Shown piece by piece: positions 27,176 through 35,337 of a stretch of DNA of 64,000 nucleotides. Numbering within the stretch: position 1 is the first letter of the stretch; each line of letters opens with the position of its first letter. Both the position numbers and the translations under genes were made by a program. The notes beneath the pieces were generated by a model. The model worked only from the letters and a program-made list of their open reading frames with translations. It was not told the origin of the DNA and searched no databases. This DNA comes from Oceanipulchritudo coccoides (GTDB lineage Bacteria; Verrucomicrobiota; Verrucomicrobiia; Opitutales; Oceanipulchritudinaceae). The stretch is from positions 776,123 to 840,122 of the forward strand of contig NZ_JAAGNX010000003.1 of the NCBI RefSeq assembly GCF_010500615.1, written 5' to 3'.

Positions 27176-30100
27176 ATGATTCAGCAACTACAAAAAAATC
27201 CGATTCACAATTCCGCTGAACTGAAAGCCATCAAGGCGCGGGTACTTTCTTCACGCACACTCGAATCCGGAAAGGCTAAAAGACTGGTTCGTGTCTGCAT
27301 GGGCGGAGGATGCCTTTCATCCGGATCGAGCTCAATCGTCAGTGCGCTCAAGACGGCCCTCTCCTCGCGTGGATTGTTGCTCGATGTGGAGGTCATGGAG
27401 TGCGGTTGCATGGGTCCCTGTTCGGGCGGTCCGCTTCTGGCGCTTGATGAGGACCAAACACTTTACAGGGGAATCAGCCCGAAGGACGTGGAGAAAATTG
27501 TCGAGCGCCACATCCTCGGGGGTGAGCCCGTCGAGGAATTTTTATGGAAAGGACAGGATGGATCGGCCCAAGCCACGGAGGCCTCCATCGATTTCTTCAA
27601 GGGGCAGGACAAGATTGTTCTGCGCAATTGTGGAAAAATCCCGCCAACATCGATTGAGGACTACATCAGTGTGGATGGCTTTTTCGGAATTGCCAAGGTG
27701 CTTTCCGGAATGAAACCGGAAGAGGTCATCGAGGTGGTCGAGGATGCCGGCTTGCGCGGGCGCGGCGGTGCGGGATTTCCGACTGCCATGAAATGGAAGC
27801 TGGCCTGCAGGGCTGTAGGAGAAACCAAATACATCCTGTGCAACGCGGATGAGGGTGATCCGGGCGCCTTCATGGATCGCAGTGTTTTGGAGGGAGATCC
27901 CTTTTCCGTAATTGAAGGCATGCTGATCGGCGCCTTCGTGATTGGGGCGAAGGAAGGCTTTGTCTACGTACGGGCGGAATATCCGCTTGCCGTTGAGCGC
28001 CTCCAGGCCGCGATTGATTCAGCGAAGGAGCGCGGGTTGCTGGGTGAGAACATCCTTGGAAGCGGCTTTGATTTTAACCTTGAGATCCGGATGGGTTCCG
28101 GGGCCTTTGTCTGCGGTGAGGAAACCGCCCTCATTGAATCCATCGAGGGTCGTCGCGGGGAGCCAAGACCTCGCCCGCCCTTCCCTGCACAAAAGGGTTT
28201 ATGGGGCGCGCCGACTGTCCTCAACAACGTCGAGACCTACGCCAACATTCCGGCAATCCTTTTGCATGGAAGTGATTGGTACGCCTCCCGTGGAACGGAG
28301 GAGAGCAAAGGAACGAAAGTATTCGCCCTCGCCGGTTCCATTCAAAACGCCGGCCTTGTCGAAGTGCCGATCGGTACATCGCTCGGGGAGCTGGTCTATG
28401 ACATCGGTGGCGGGACAAAGAATGACCGGCCTTTCAAGGCGGCCCAGATGGGCGGGCCATCCGGGGGATGCATTCCGCGTCAGCACCTCAACGTGCCATT
28501 GGATTACAAGAGCCTGCAAGAGCTCGGGGCCATCATGGGCTCTGGCGGCATGATCGTCATGGATGAGGATACCTGCATGGTCGATGTGGCGCGGTTCTTC
28601 CTTGAATTTGTGCAGGAAGAGTCCTGTGGCAAATGTGTCCCGTGCCGTGTCGGGACCAAGCGCATGCTGGAAATACTGGAGCGCATCTGCGCCGGAGAGG
28701 GCGAGCAAGGGGATATTGAAAAACTGATCGAGCTGGGCGAGCAGATCAAGGACACTTCCCTGTGTGGCCTTGGACAGACCGCGCCCAATCCCGTGCTCTC
28801 GACAATCCGGCATTTCCGCGAGGAATATGAGGAACACATTCATCAGAAATTCTGCCGCTCGGGAACCTGTGCCGCGCTTGTCCGGGCACCGTGCCAGTGC
28901 GCCTGTCCGGCCAATGTCGACATCCCGGGTTTTGTTTCCCTGACCGGGGAAAAGCGGTATGCCGAGGCACTGCAGCTTCATCGTGAGCGCAATCCGTTCG
29001 CCGCGATCTGTGCGCGCGTATGCTTTCATACGTGCGAGAGCATGTGCCGTCGCTCCAGCCTTGACGATGCGGTCTCCATCCGCGGTATCAAGCGCTTCAT
29101 GGTTGATCAGGAGATCACCGTCCAAATGCCTGAGATCCACGAGAACCCGAACAATGCCAAACGCAAAGTGGCGATTGTCGGGGGCGGTCCAGCCGGCCTT
29201 TCCTGCGCCTACTTTCTCGCACGCCTTGGTTACAAGCCGGTTGTCTTTGAAGCAGAGGCCCGGCCGGGCGGAATGCTCGTGCAAGCCATCCCCGCCTATC
29301 GCCTGCCCAGGGAAACGGTGGCCCGCGAAATTCGCATGATCGAGCAAATGGGGGTTGATATCCGGACACAGCAACGCCTTGGCAAGGACTTCACACTTTC
29401 AAGCCTTCACGAGGACGGATTTGAATGTGTCTTCATGGGCATTGGTGTCCCGGGTGGCGTCCAGCTTGATTTACCGGGATGCGAAGGACCCGGTGTGATC
29501 GATGGTTTCAATTTCCTGAAGGAATACAACCAGCGCGGATCCGCGCCTGTCGGAATTAAAATAGTTATTGTCGGGGGCGGAAACTGCGCTACTGATGCGG
29601 CTCGCACAGCCATCCGCCTCGGTGCCGAAGTGGATCTGGTCTACCGGCGCTCCCAGGCCGAGATGCCGGCCTATGCGGAAGAGATTGATCAGGCCCTCCA
29701 GGAAGGCGTCAGGATTCACACGCTCACCAATCCCACGGAAATCATCCGGGAAGATGGAAAAATTGTCGCGGTGGAATGCCTGCAGATGAAACTGGGAGAC
29801 TTCGACCGCTCAGGCCGCAGGCGTCCGATCGAATCCCAAAAGGAAATCAGGATTGAGGCGGATCAGGTCATATTTGCGATTGGACAAAGCTTTGATTTCT
29901 CGAGCGTTTGTGCAGAGGTCGGGCTCGAAACCGTAGCGAATAAACAAATACGGTCAGACAAGCAAACCGGCCAGACAAGCATCCCGTGGATTTTCTCCGG
30001 AGGGGATGCCGCGACCGGGCCACTCTCAGTTATCGACGCGATCGCTGGTGGTGAGCGGGCAGCAGTTGGAATGGATTGCTACCTCACGGGAAGCAACCAC

Positions 30101-30298
30101 GCCTTCTGGCGGAATGAGCATGAGAACACAACTGCCTATGACCCGGATGCCGATCCAGTGCCCTACCCGCGTGAGGCCTTGAACACCCTTCCGGTCGATA
30201 GGAGACGGCACAATTTCGACGAAGTGGACTTGCCATGGACGGAAAGCGTGGCCATCCGGCAGGCCAAGCGCTGCCTGCGATGCGATTACGGCAAATAG
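27176..30298 (+). CDS. hydB: Hydrogenase flavin subunit: NuoF-like protein fused to a GltD-like FAD/NAD(P) module
   Basis: A 1040-residue fusion. Residues 38-115 are a thioredoxin-like 2Fe-2S domain (CMGGGC, ECGCMGPC). Residues about 150-550 are NuoF, with the FMN/NADH region GLRGRGGAGFPTAMKW and the 4Fe-4S ligands SCGKCVPC plus Cys530. In place of the usual C-terminal two-cluster ferredoxin domain of HydB, residues about 560-1040 are GltD/NfnB-like. Cysteine sets CQCACPANVDIP and CARVCFHTCESMC come first. An FAD motif (VAIVGGGPAGLSCAYFLARL) and a second dinucleotide motif (IVIVGGGNCATDAA) follow. The latter ends in LVYRR, a pattern often linked with NADPH. Inference: the complex may couple H2 to both NAD(H) and NADP(H). 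The start follows nuoE by 3 bp. Confidence 0.92.
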   Translation: MIQQLQKNPIHNSAELKAIKARVLSSRTLESGKAKRLVRVCMGGGCLSSGSSSIVSALKTALSSRGLLLDVEVMECGCMGPCSGGPLLALDEDQTLYRGISPKDVEKIVERHILGGEPVEEFLWKGQDGSAQATEASIDFFKGQDKIVLRNCGKIPPTSIEDYISVDGFFGIAKVLSGMKPEEVIEVVEDAGLRGRGGAGFPTAMKWKLACRAVGETKYILCNADEGDPGAFMDRSVLEGDPFSVIEGMLIGAFVIGAKEGFVYVRAEYPLAVERLQAAIDSAKERGLLGENILGSGFDFNLEIRMGSGAFVCGEETALIESIEGRRGEPRPRPPFPAQKGLWGAPTVLNNVETYANIPAILLHGSDWYASRGTEESKGTKVFALAGSIQNAGLVEVPIGTSLGELVYDIGGGTKNDRPFKAAQMGGPSGGCIPRQHLNVPLDYKSLQELGAIMGSGGMIVMDEDTCMVDVARFFLEFVQEESCGKCVPCRVGTKRMLEILERICAGEGEQGDIEKLIELGEQIKDTSLCGLGQTAPNPVLSTIRHFREEYEEHIHQKFCRSGTCAALVRAPCQCACPANVDIPGFVSLTGEKRYAEALQLHRERNPFAAICARVCFHTCESMCRRSSLDDAVSIRGIKRFMVDQEITVQMPEIHENPNNAKRKVAIVGGGPAGLSCAYFLARLGYKPVVFEAEARPGGMLVQAIPAYRLPRETVAREIRMIEQMGVDIRTQQRLGKDFTLSSLHEDGFECVFMGIGVPGGVQLDLPGCEGPGVIDGFNFLKEYNQRGSAPVGIKIVIVGGGNCATDAARTAIRLGAEVDLVYRRSQAEMPAYAEEIDQALQEGVRIHTLTNPTEIIREDGKIVAVECLQMKLGDFDRSGRRRPIESQKEIRIEADQVIFAIGQSFDFSSVCAEVGLETVANKQIRSDKQTGQTSIPWIFSGGDAATGPLSVIDAIAGGERAAVGMDCYLTGSNHAFWRNEHENTTAYDPDADPVPYPREALNTLPVDRRRHNFDEVDLPWTESVAIRQAKRCLRCDYGK

Positions 30299-30310
30299 GA
30301 GGATTCAACA

Positions 30311-32083
30311 ATGATTACTGTAACGATAAACAATCAAAAGTGTGAAGTTGATGAGTCTCTCTCGGTTCTGGAGGCCACACGCAAGGCGGGCATAAATATC
30401 CCCACCCTCTGCAAGATGGAAGACCACCCGGCAACGGGTGCCTGCCGCTTGTGCGTTGTCGAAGTGGAAGGGGCCCGAAACCTGCAGGCGGCCTGCTCCA
30501 CTCCGGTTTTCGAGGGAATGGAAATTCGCACGCGGACCCGGCGCGTGCGTGAGGCCCGCAAAACGCTGGTCGAGCTCCTCCTCTCGGAACACTGCGGTGA
30601 GTGCCAGACATGTGTCCGCAACGGGGACTGCGAATTGCAGGATGTCGCCCGTGAAATGGGCATCCGGGAAATCCGTTATCCCGGCGAGCGCTGTGCTGGT
30701 GGAATTGACGACAGCACACCCGCCCTCACCCGCGATAGCGGCAAGTGCATCAAATGCCGGCGCTGCGTGACAGTGTGCGGGGAAGTTCAAGGCGTTGGAG
30801 CCTTGTTTCCCCAAGGACGGGGATTTTCCACACGGATTGGGCCAGCCTTCACCATGGATCTTGATGATGTCCCGTGTGTTCAGTGCGGACAATGCGCCGC
30901 TGTGTGCCCGGTGGGAGCGATCAATGAACGCAGCCACCAGGAAGAGGTCTGGGCGGCCCTTCAGGATCCTGGCCAGCACGTTGTGGTCCAGACTGCTCCC
31001 GCGATCAGGGCAGCCCTTGGGGAATGCTTTAATTATGAACCGGGGACTCTTGTCACTGGAAAGATGACGACCGCCCTGCGGAAACTCGGTTTTGATTCGG
31101 TCTTCGATACAAACTTCACGGCGGATCTAACCATCATGGAAGAAGGGACGGAGCTCCTGACGCGCCTGAAGCGGCTTGTTGTGGAAAAGGACGAGGCGGT
31201 CAGCCTGCCCATGTTCACCAGTTGCTCCCCGGGATGGATCCGCTTCGCGGAATATTTCTATCCGGAATTTCTTCCAAATATATCCACCTGCAAATCCCCG
31301 CAGCAGATGTTTGGCTCCGTAGCGAAAACCTACTACGCCGGTAAGCTTGGTAAAAAAGCTGAGGAAATCACAGTTGTCTCCGTCATGCCTTGCACGGCCA
31401 AGAAATACGAGGCCCAGCGGCCGGAGATGAACGACAGTGGCGTACGGGATGTGGATTTTGTGCTCACAACACGTGAGCTCGCGGAAATGATCAAGTCTGC
31501 TGGCATTGACTTTCGCAATCTCGATGATGGTGAAATGGATGCCCCAATGGGACTTTCCTCGGGTGCTGCCGATATTTTTGCCAACACCGGTGGCGTCATG
31601 GAAGCAGCTATACGGACGGCCTACGAACTGGTCACTGGACGTGAGTTGCCACTGGAGAACCTGCACGTTGAGGCGGTTGCCGGCTTGGAGGGAATCAAGG
31701 AAGCTTCTCTGAAGCTGGAGAACTGCCAACCGGATTGGGCATTCCTCGAAGGTGTCGACCTCAAGGTGGCGGCGGCACATGGCCTGAGCAACGCACGCAA
31801 GCTACTCGAGGCGCTCCGCAGCGGCTTGAAGGAATATCACTTTGTGGAAGTCATGACCTGCCCGGGCGGATGTATTGGCGGTGGAGGACAACCACGCTAC
31901 ACGGATGACTCGGTCCGCTTGAAACGCATGCACGCCATTTTCCAGGAGGACGAGGGAAAGGTCTTACGGAAGTCGCATAACAACCCACAGATTGCCCAGA
32001 TCTACAGCGAGTTTCTTGGGGCACCCCTCGGGGATCGCTCACATCATTTGCTGCACACGCACTATACAGCTCACAACCCGTAA
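30311..32083 (+). CDS. hydA: [FeFe]-hydrogenase catalytic subunit HydA
   Basis: A 590-residue group A-type enzyme. Domains in order: 2Fe-2S plant-type domain (Cys34, 45, 48, 62); NuoG-like His-ligated 4Fe-4S (His94, Cys98, 101, 107); two 4Fe-4S clusters (CIKCRRCVTVC, CVQCGQCAAVC); and the H-cluster domain. H-cluster motifs: L1 TSCSPGW (303-309), L2 MPCTAKKYE (359-367), L3 EVMTCPGGCIGGGGQP (513-528). The end LLHTHY is the small-subunit-like tail. L1 has Ser306 where many enzymes have a second Cys, with an extra Cys327 in STCKSPQQ. The length and partner genes fit a soluble trimeric HydABC-type enzyme. The H-cluster maturases HydEFG are not in the window. Confidence 0.95.
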   Translation: MITVTINNQKCEVDESLSVLEATRKAGINIPTLCKMEDHPATGACRLCVVEVEGARNLQAACSTPVFEGMEIRTRTRRVREARKTLVELLLSEHCGECQTCVRNGDCELQDVAREMGIREIRYPGERCAGGIDDSTPALTRDSGKCIKCRRCVTVCGEVQGVGALFPQGRGFSTRIGPAFTMDLDDVPCVQCGQCAAVCPVGAINERSHQEEVWAALQDPGQHVVVQTAPAIRAALGECFNYEPGTLVTGKMTTALRKLGFDSVFDTNFTADLTIMEEGTELLTRLKRLVVEKDEAVSLPMFTSCSPGWIRFAEYFYPEFLPNISTCKSPQQMFGSVAKTYYAGKLGKKAEEITVVSVMPCTAKKYEAQRPEMNDSGVRDVDFVLTTRELAEMIKSAGIDFRNLDDGEMDAPMGLSSGAADIFANTGGVMEAAIRTAYELVTGRELPLENLHVEAVAGLEGIKEASLKLENCQPDWAFLEGVDLKVAAAHGLSNARKLLEALRSGLKEYHFVEVMTCPGGCIGGGGQPRYTDDSVRLKRMHAIFQEDEGKVLRKSHNNPQIAQIYSEFLGAPLGDRSHHLLHTHYTAHNP

Positions 32084-32101
32084 CAAAGGCATTAATCCCC
32101 T

Positions 32102-33028
32102 GTGCTCCCCGCATTCCTAACCGCGATCTTCTTTGCCTTTACTGCTATCAGTGCCCGCCAGTCCGCTTCACTGATTGGGCCTCTTCGGGCAAATGTCTAT
32201 CGTCTGCTGGTCGCGATGGTCCTTCTGGGTCTGATCAGCTCAGTTTTCCGCCGGGAGATGCCGATTGGCCTGATCAGCCTGTTTGCGCTGGCTGGCGGGA
32301 TCGGGTTCGGATTCGGGGGCGCCTGCATGATGCGTGCCCTGCAATACCTCGGGTCACCGCGGGCTTTGCTTTTTGTTGAAAGCGGGACGGCAATCCTCGC
32401 CGCCCTCTTTGCGTGGCTATTCCTTGAAGACAGCCTGACGCTCAAGCAAACACTTTCCTGCGGGATCATCCTTGCGGGAATTCTCTTTGCCGGTTCCAGC
32501 TGGATTAAGGAAGAGGCGGAGGCCCGGGGGAGTCCAATGATCGGATATTTAGCCGTTGCCGGGGCAGCTTTCTTTCAAGCAACAAGCCTTGTCCTGAGCA
32601 GGCACGCATTTCTCGCTGCCATGGAAATGTCCCTACAGGTGGACAAATTCAGCGCGGCCTTCATCCGGTTGAGCGGCGGTCTGCTTGTCGCTGGCATGCT
32701 GCTCGCAGCTTTTAAGTTGCGCCCGGCAAAAAAGGACAGCTCACCGGTCATTACGGTTAACCGGCTTTTCTTGAAGGGACGACCTGTCTCTGGCCAACCC
32801 GGTTTCTGGATCTTGCTAAACGCCCTCTTTGGTCCCGTTCTCGGGGTGACCTGCTGGCTCTGGGCAGTGAGCCTCCTCAATCCCGGACTTGTGCAGTCCA
32901 TCGCGGCGACGGCTCCCCTAATCAGCATTCCAATTGCCCGTCTGCTGGAACGGCATTCGCTCGGCACACGCTTCTACCTGGGTGCTCCAGTCGCCATTCT
33001 GGGAATTACATCACTGATGCTATGGTAA
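32102..33028 (+). CDS. EamA/DMT-superfamily transporter
   Basis: A 308-residue protein with about ten membrane segments in two repeated halves, as in the EamA (drug/metabolite transporter) family. Each half ends in a proline/glycine-rich helix with a charged residue (ESGTAILAALFAWLFLEDSL in the first). The start is GTG at 32102, 18 bp after hydA stops, and no closer ATG fits. It overlaps the TonB receptor start by 7 bp. The substrate is unknown. The overlap with a TonB receptor hints at a shared solute or simply a shared transcript. Confidence 0.82.
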   Translation: MLPAFLTAIFFAFTAISARQSASLIGPLRANVYRLLVAMVLLGLISSVFRREMPIGLISLFALAGGIGFGFGGACMMRALQYLGSPRALLFVESGTAILAALFAWLFLEDSLTLKQTLSCGIILAGILFAGSSWIKEEAEARGSPMIGYLAVAGAAFFQATSLVLSRHAFLAAMEMSLQVDKFSAAFIRLSGGLLVAGMLLAAFKLRPAKKDSSPVITVNRLFLKGRPVSGQPGFWILLNALFGPVLGVTCWLWAVSLLNPGLVQSIAATAPLISIPIARLLERHSLGTRFYLGAPVAILGITSLMLW

Positions 33029-35166
33029 TATCGACAAATCAACTCAAGCACGCCCTTGGGCTGTTCCTTGCCTCCGCTGCCACGGTGCTTTGCCAGGCCA
33101 ACGCTTCCGGCACAGGATCTGATGCGGATAGAATTATCGACCTTGCCCCGTTGGTCATCGAGGGGACTTGGAATTCGTCACAACCCGGGGTCACGGGCAC
33201 GTCCGGAGTACCGGTCGACTTGGCAGGTTCGCTCACGCAATCGCTGTCCAGCCTTCCGGGAGTCAGCTTTGCCTCGCGGGGAACTTATTCCACCGAACCC
33301 ATTGTGCGCGGGCTTAGCTATGACCGGGTGTCAACCACCCTGAACGGACTGCGCCTGCCCAATGGATCACCCACGCGCACGAGCGCCCCAATCAACCAGT
33401 TTTCAGGAGCCGGTTACCGGAGCATTCAAATTGCCAAGGCCCTACCGTCACTGGCCAGTGGTCCACCCGTATCCGGGGGATTGATCGCTATCGAAAACAA
33501 CTGGTCCACGGAGGCTATTGGGAGGGAACCCACAATGCCTTCGGCTGTTCTCCGCTTTCAGGGAATTCCTGAACGCAACAGCATCCACTGGTCTGCCAAT
33601 TTGGCGGGTGTTGCCACTCCCATCGGTTACAGGGTCTCGGGCTTTACGTCGCGATCAGGTAACTACACGAGCGGTGACGGGCGGAAGGTACCGTCACACT
33701 TTGAGGAAACCGGCGGATCGCTTTCTTTGGGCTATGCCACAACAAACCAATGGATGCATGCTGTCGATGTAGCCTTTCGCGAACAGGGCTTCACAGAAAA
33801 CGCCGCCCTTCCACTGGATGTCATGGATGGGGAATTCCTGGCCGTGACGGCCAATCATGAAAGGCAGGGGCAGCCAGACGGTAGCTGGAACTTTCGCCTG
33901 CGTTACGGATTCTCAGAATCCAGCTCGACCCTCAGCAACCGTGAGCGCCCAACGAAACCCGTCAACGTCGACACGGACACCCTGACCCGATCATTCCATG
34001 CCGATGTGGCAGCCATTACCAGCCTATCCAATGGAGGTGAGGTCCAGTTCGGGCTGGATTTCAACCGCGAGGAGCGGCTGGCCATTCGCAAACGGGGGCC
34101 GGTGGCCAGGGATTATATCTGGCCCGATACGCTGTATAAGCAATCAGGCGCCTATGCGGAGTCCCGTTGGCAATTAAACGACAAGGCACAGATCCGCGTT
34201 GGTGGTCGCGCGGACTATGCTGTCAGCAAGGCGCGAGAAGCGGGTAAAAGCGCCTTCGGAAAACCGATAGTGTCATTGTATTCCAAATACAATGGGGCTG
34301 AGGCGGAAAAGGTCTCCGTTGAGGATATTGTCCTGAGCGGCAATTTGCTCCTCAGTTACCAACCACAGTCATCAGCCACATGGTATGCCGGCTTTGGCAG
34401 CAGCGGGCAGATCCCGCCGCCTACCGAGCGCTACCGGGCCTTCCTGAATGCCCTTGGTGGAGGATTTGAACTCGGTAACCCCACGCTCGAACCGGAACGC
34501 AAATGGGAACTTGTCCTCGGGGCTCAATGGGAACGGAAGCGCTTCCGCCTGCAGGCGGATGTCTATCATTTCCAGATTGATGACTTTATTTGGCGGCAGG
34601 CGATTGGCACGACGGAAGGCGTTCTCCCCTTCAATCCGCCGCAGACCGTTTTCGGTTATCGTAATGTGAATGCGGCATTCACCGGTCTGGAAATCCAAGG
34701 TGAATGGCAGGCCACAGAGCACATCCGTTTCCCGTTCTCGGTCGAATGGGTGGACGCTGAATTGCGCGAGTCCGGGACTGGCTTTTCCAACGGGGATTCC
34801 CTCCCGGAATTGCCACCCGCTGAAGCGCGCCTCTCGGCTGTCTTGGAGGGCAATGTGTTCTCCATGAAGGCCTGGTTCCAATGGACGGCCATCCTTGTCG
34901 CGTCCAAGGACAATGATTTGCCGGCCCTGAATCCGCTCTACGCCGACTCCAAGTCCTTCGCCCTCCACGAGCTCTCGCTACAGCTCATAAGTTCCAAGGG
35001 CTTCAGTGCCTCAATCAGGGTGAGAAACCTCTTTGACAAGGCCTTCACCCCGTACCTCAGCCTGCCGGTTTCCTCGATCCGCCCGGCCAGTGGCGATCTT
35101 GAGTCCGGTGATCGCATCCCCGGTGCCGGCCGGGAATTCCTGATCTCCTGTCGCCTCGCTTTCTGA
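33022..35166 (+). CDS. TonB-dependent outer-membrane receptor
   Basis: A 714-residue protein with a signal peptide (LGLFLASAATVLCQANA). The plug domain (VDLAGSLTQSLSSLPGVSF ... PIVRGLSYDRVSTTLNGLRL) is followed by a beta-barrel with alternating aromatic residues, ending in a terminal Phe (FLISCRLAF), as outer-membrane proteins do. It takes up siderophores, metals or oligosaccharides with energy from TonB. His- and Cys-poor extracellular loops give no clear ligand. It is coupled to the upstream EamA gene (7-bp overlap). A REP-like repeat cluster begins 8 bp after its stop. Confidence 0.9.
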   Translation: MVISTNQLKHALGLFLASAATVLCQANASGTGSDADRIIDLAPLVIEGTWNSSQPGVTGTSGVPVDLAGSLTQSLSSLPGVSFASRGTYSTEPIVRGLSYDRVSTTLNGLRLPNGSPTRTSAPINQFSGAGYRSIQIAKALPSLASGPPVSGGLIAIENNWSTEAIGREPTMPSAVLRFQGIPERNSIHWSANLAGVATPIGYRVSGFTSRSGNYTSGDGRKVPSHFEETGGSLSLGYATTNQWMHAVDVAFREQGFTENAALPLDVMDGEFLAVTANHERQGQPDGSWNFRLRYGFSESSSTLSNRERPTKPVNVDTDTLTRSFHADVAAITSLSNGGEVQFGLDFNREERLAIRKRGPVARDYIWPDTLYKQSGAYAESRWQLNDKAQIRVGGRADYAVSKAREAGKSAFGKPIVSLYSKYNGAEAEKVSVEDIVLSGNLLLSYQPQSSATWYAGFGSSGQIPPPTERYRAFLNALGGGFELGNPTLEPERKWELVLGAQWERKRFRLQADVYHFQIDDFIWRQAIGTTEGVLPFNPPQTVFGYRNVNAAFTGLEIQGEWQATEHIRFPFSVEWVDAELRESGTGFSNGDSLPELPPAEARLSAVLEGNVFSMKAWFQWTAILVASKDNDLPALNPLYADSKSFALHELSLQLISSKGFSASIRVRNLFDKAFTPYLSLPVSSIRPASGDLESGDRIPGAGREFLISCRLAF

Positions 35167-35173
35167 TACCAGA

Positions 35174-35284
35174 GAGTCGGGCCTCGGACGTCACAGAGTC
35201 GGGCCTTCAGGCGCCACAGAGTCGGGCCTTCAGGCCCGGTTCATCCAACGGATGCTTCAGGAACCGGCGCTGAAGCGCCGACTC
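35174..35284. repeat. REP-like repeat cluster (same family as at 50.8 kb, opposite order)
   Basis: The stretch contains GAGTCGGGCC at 35174, 35196 and 35219. The third copy is a full hairpin (35219-35240), arms around CGGGCC, core TTCAG. It is followed by a second hairpin at 35263-35284 that reads GGCGCTGAAGCGCC and ends in CCGACTC. Both ends are reverse complements of the hairpins in the 89-bp array at 50800-51119. There, the GGCGC-type hairpin comes first and the GGGCC-type second; here the order is reversed. It starts 8 bp after the TonB receptor stop. Confidence 0.85.
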
Positions 35285-35337
35285 ATTGTAAGCTTGCTCT
35301 CGGCATGCTGTCCGGGTTGAATGACACCCGTTCCGGC

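Noticed and set aside
28199..29374. A 391-codon open frame on the minus strand inside the HydB-GltD gene
   Set aside because: It is antisense to a gene with full domain motifs and has no recognisable protein features. It is a shadow of a GC-rich gene.
30311..32083. The HydA gene as a NuoG subunit of complex I
   Set aside because: The NuoG-like N-terminal clusters are shared, but the three H-cluster motifs identify it as an [FeFe]-hydrogenase, and no other nuo genes are present.
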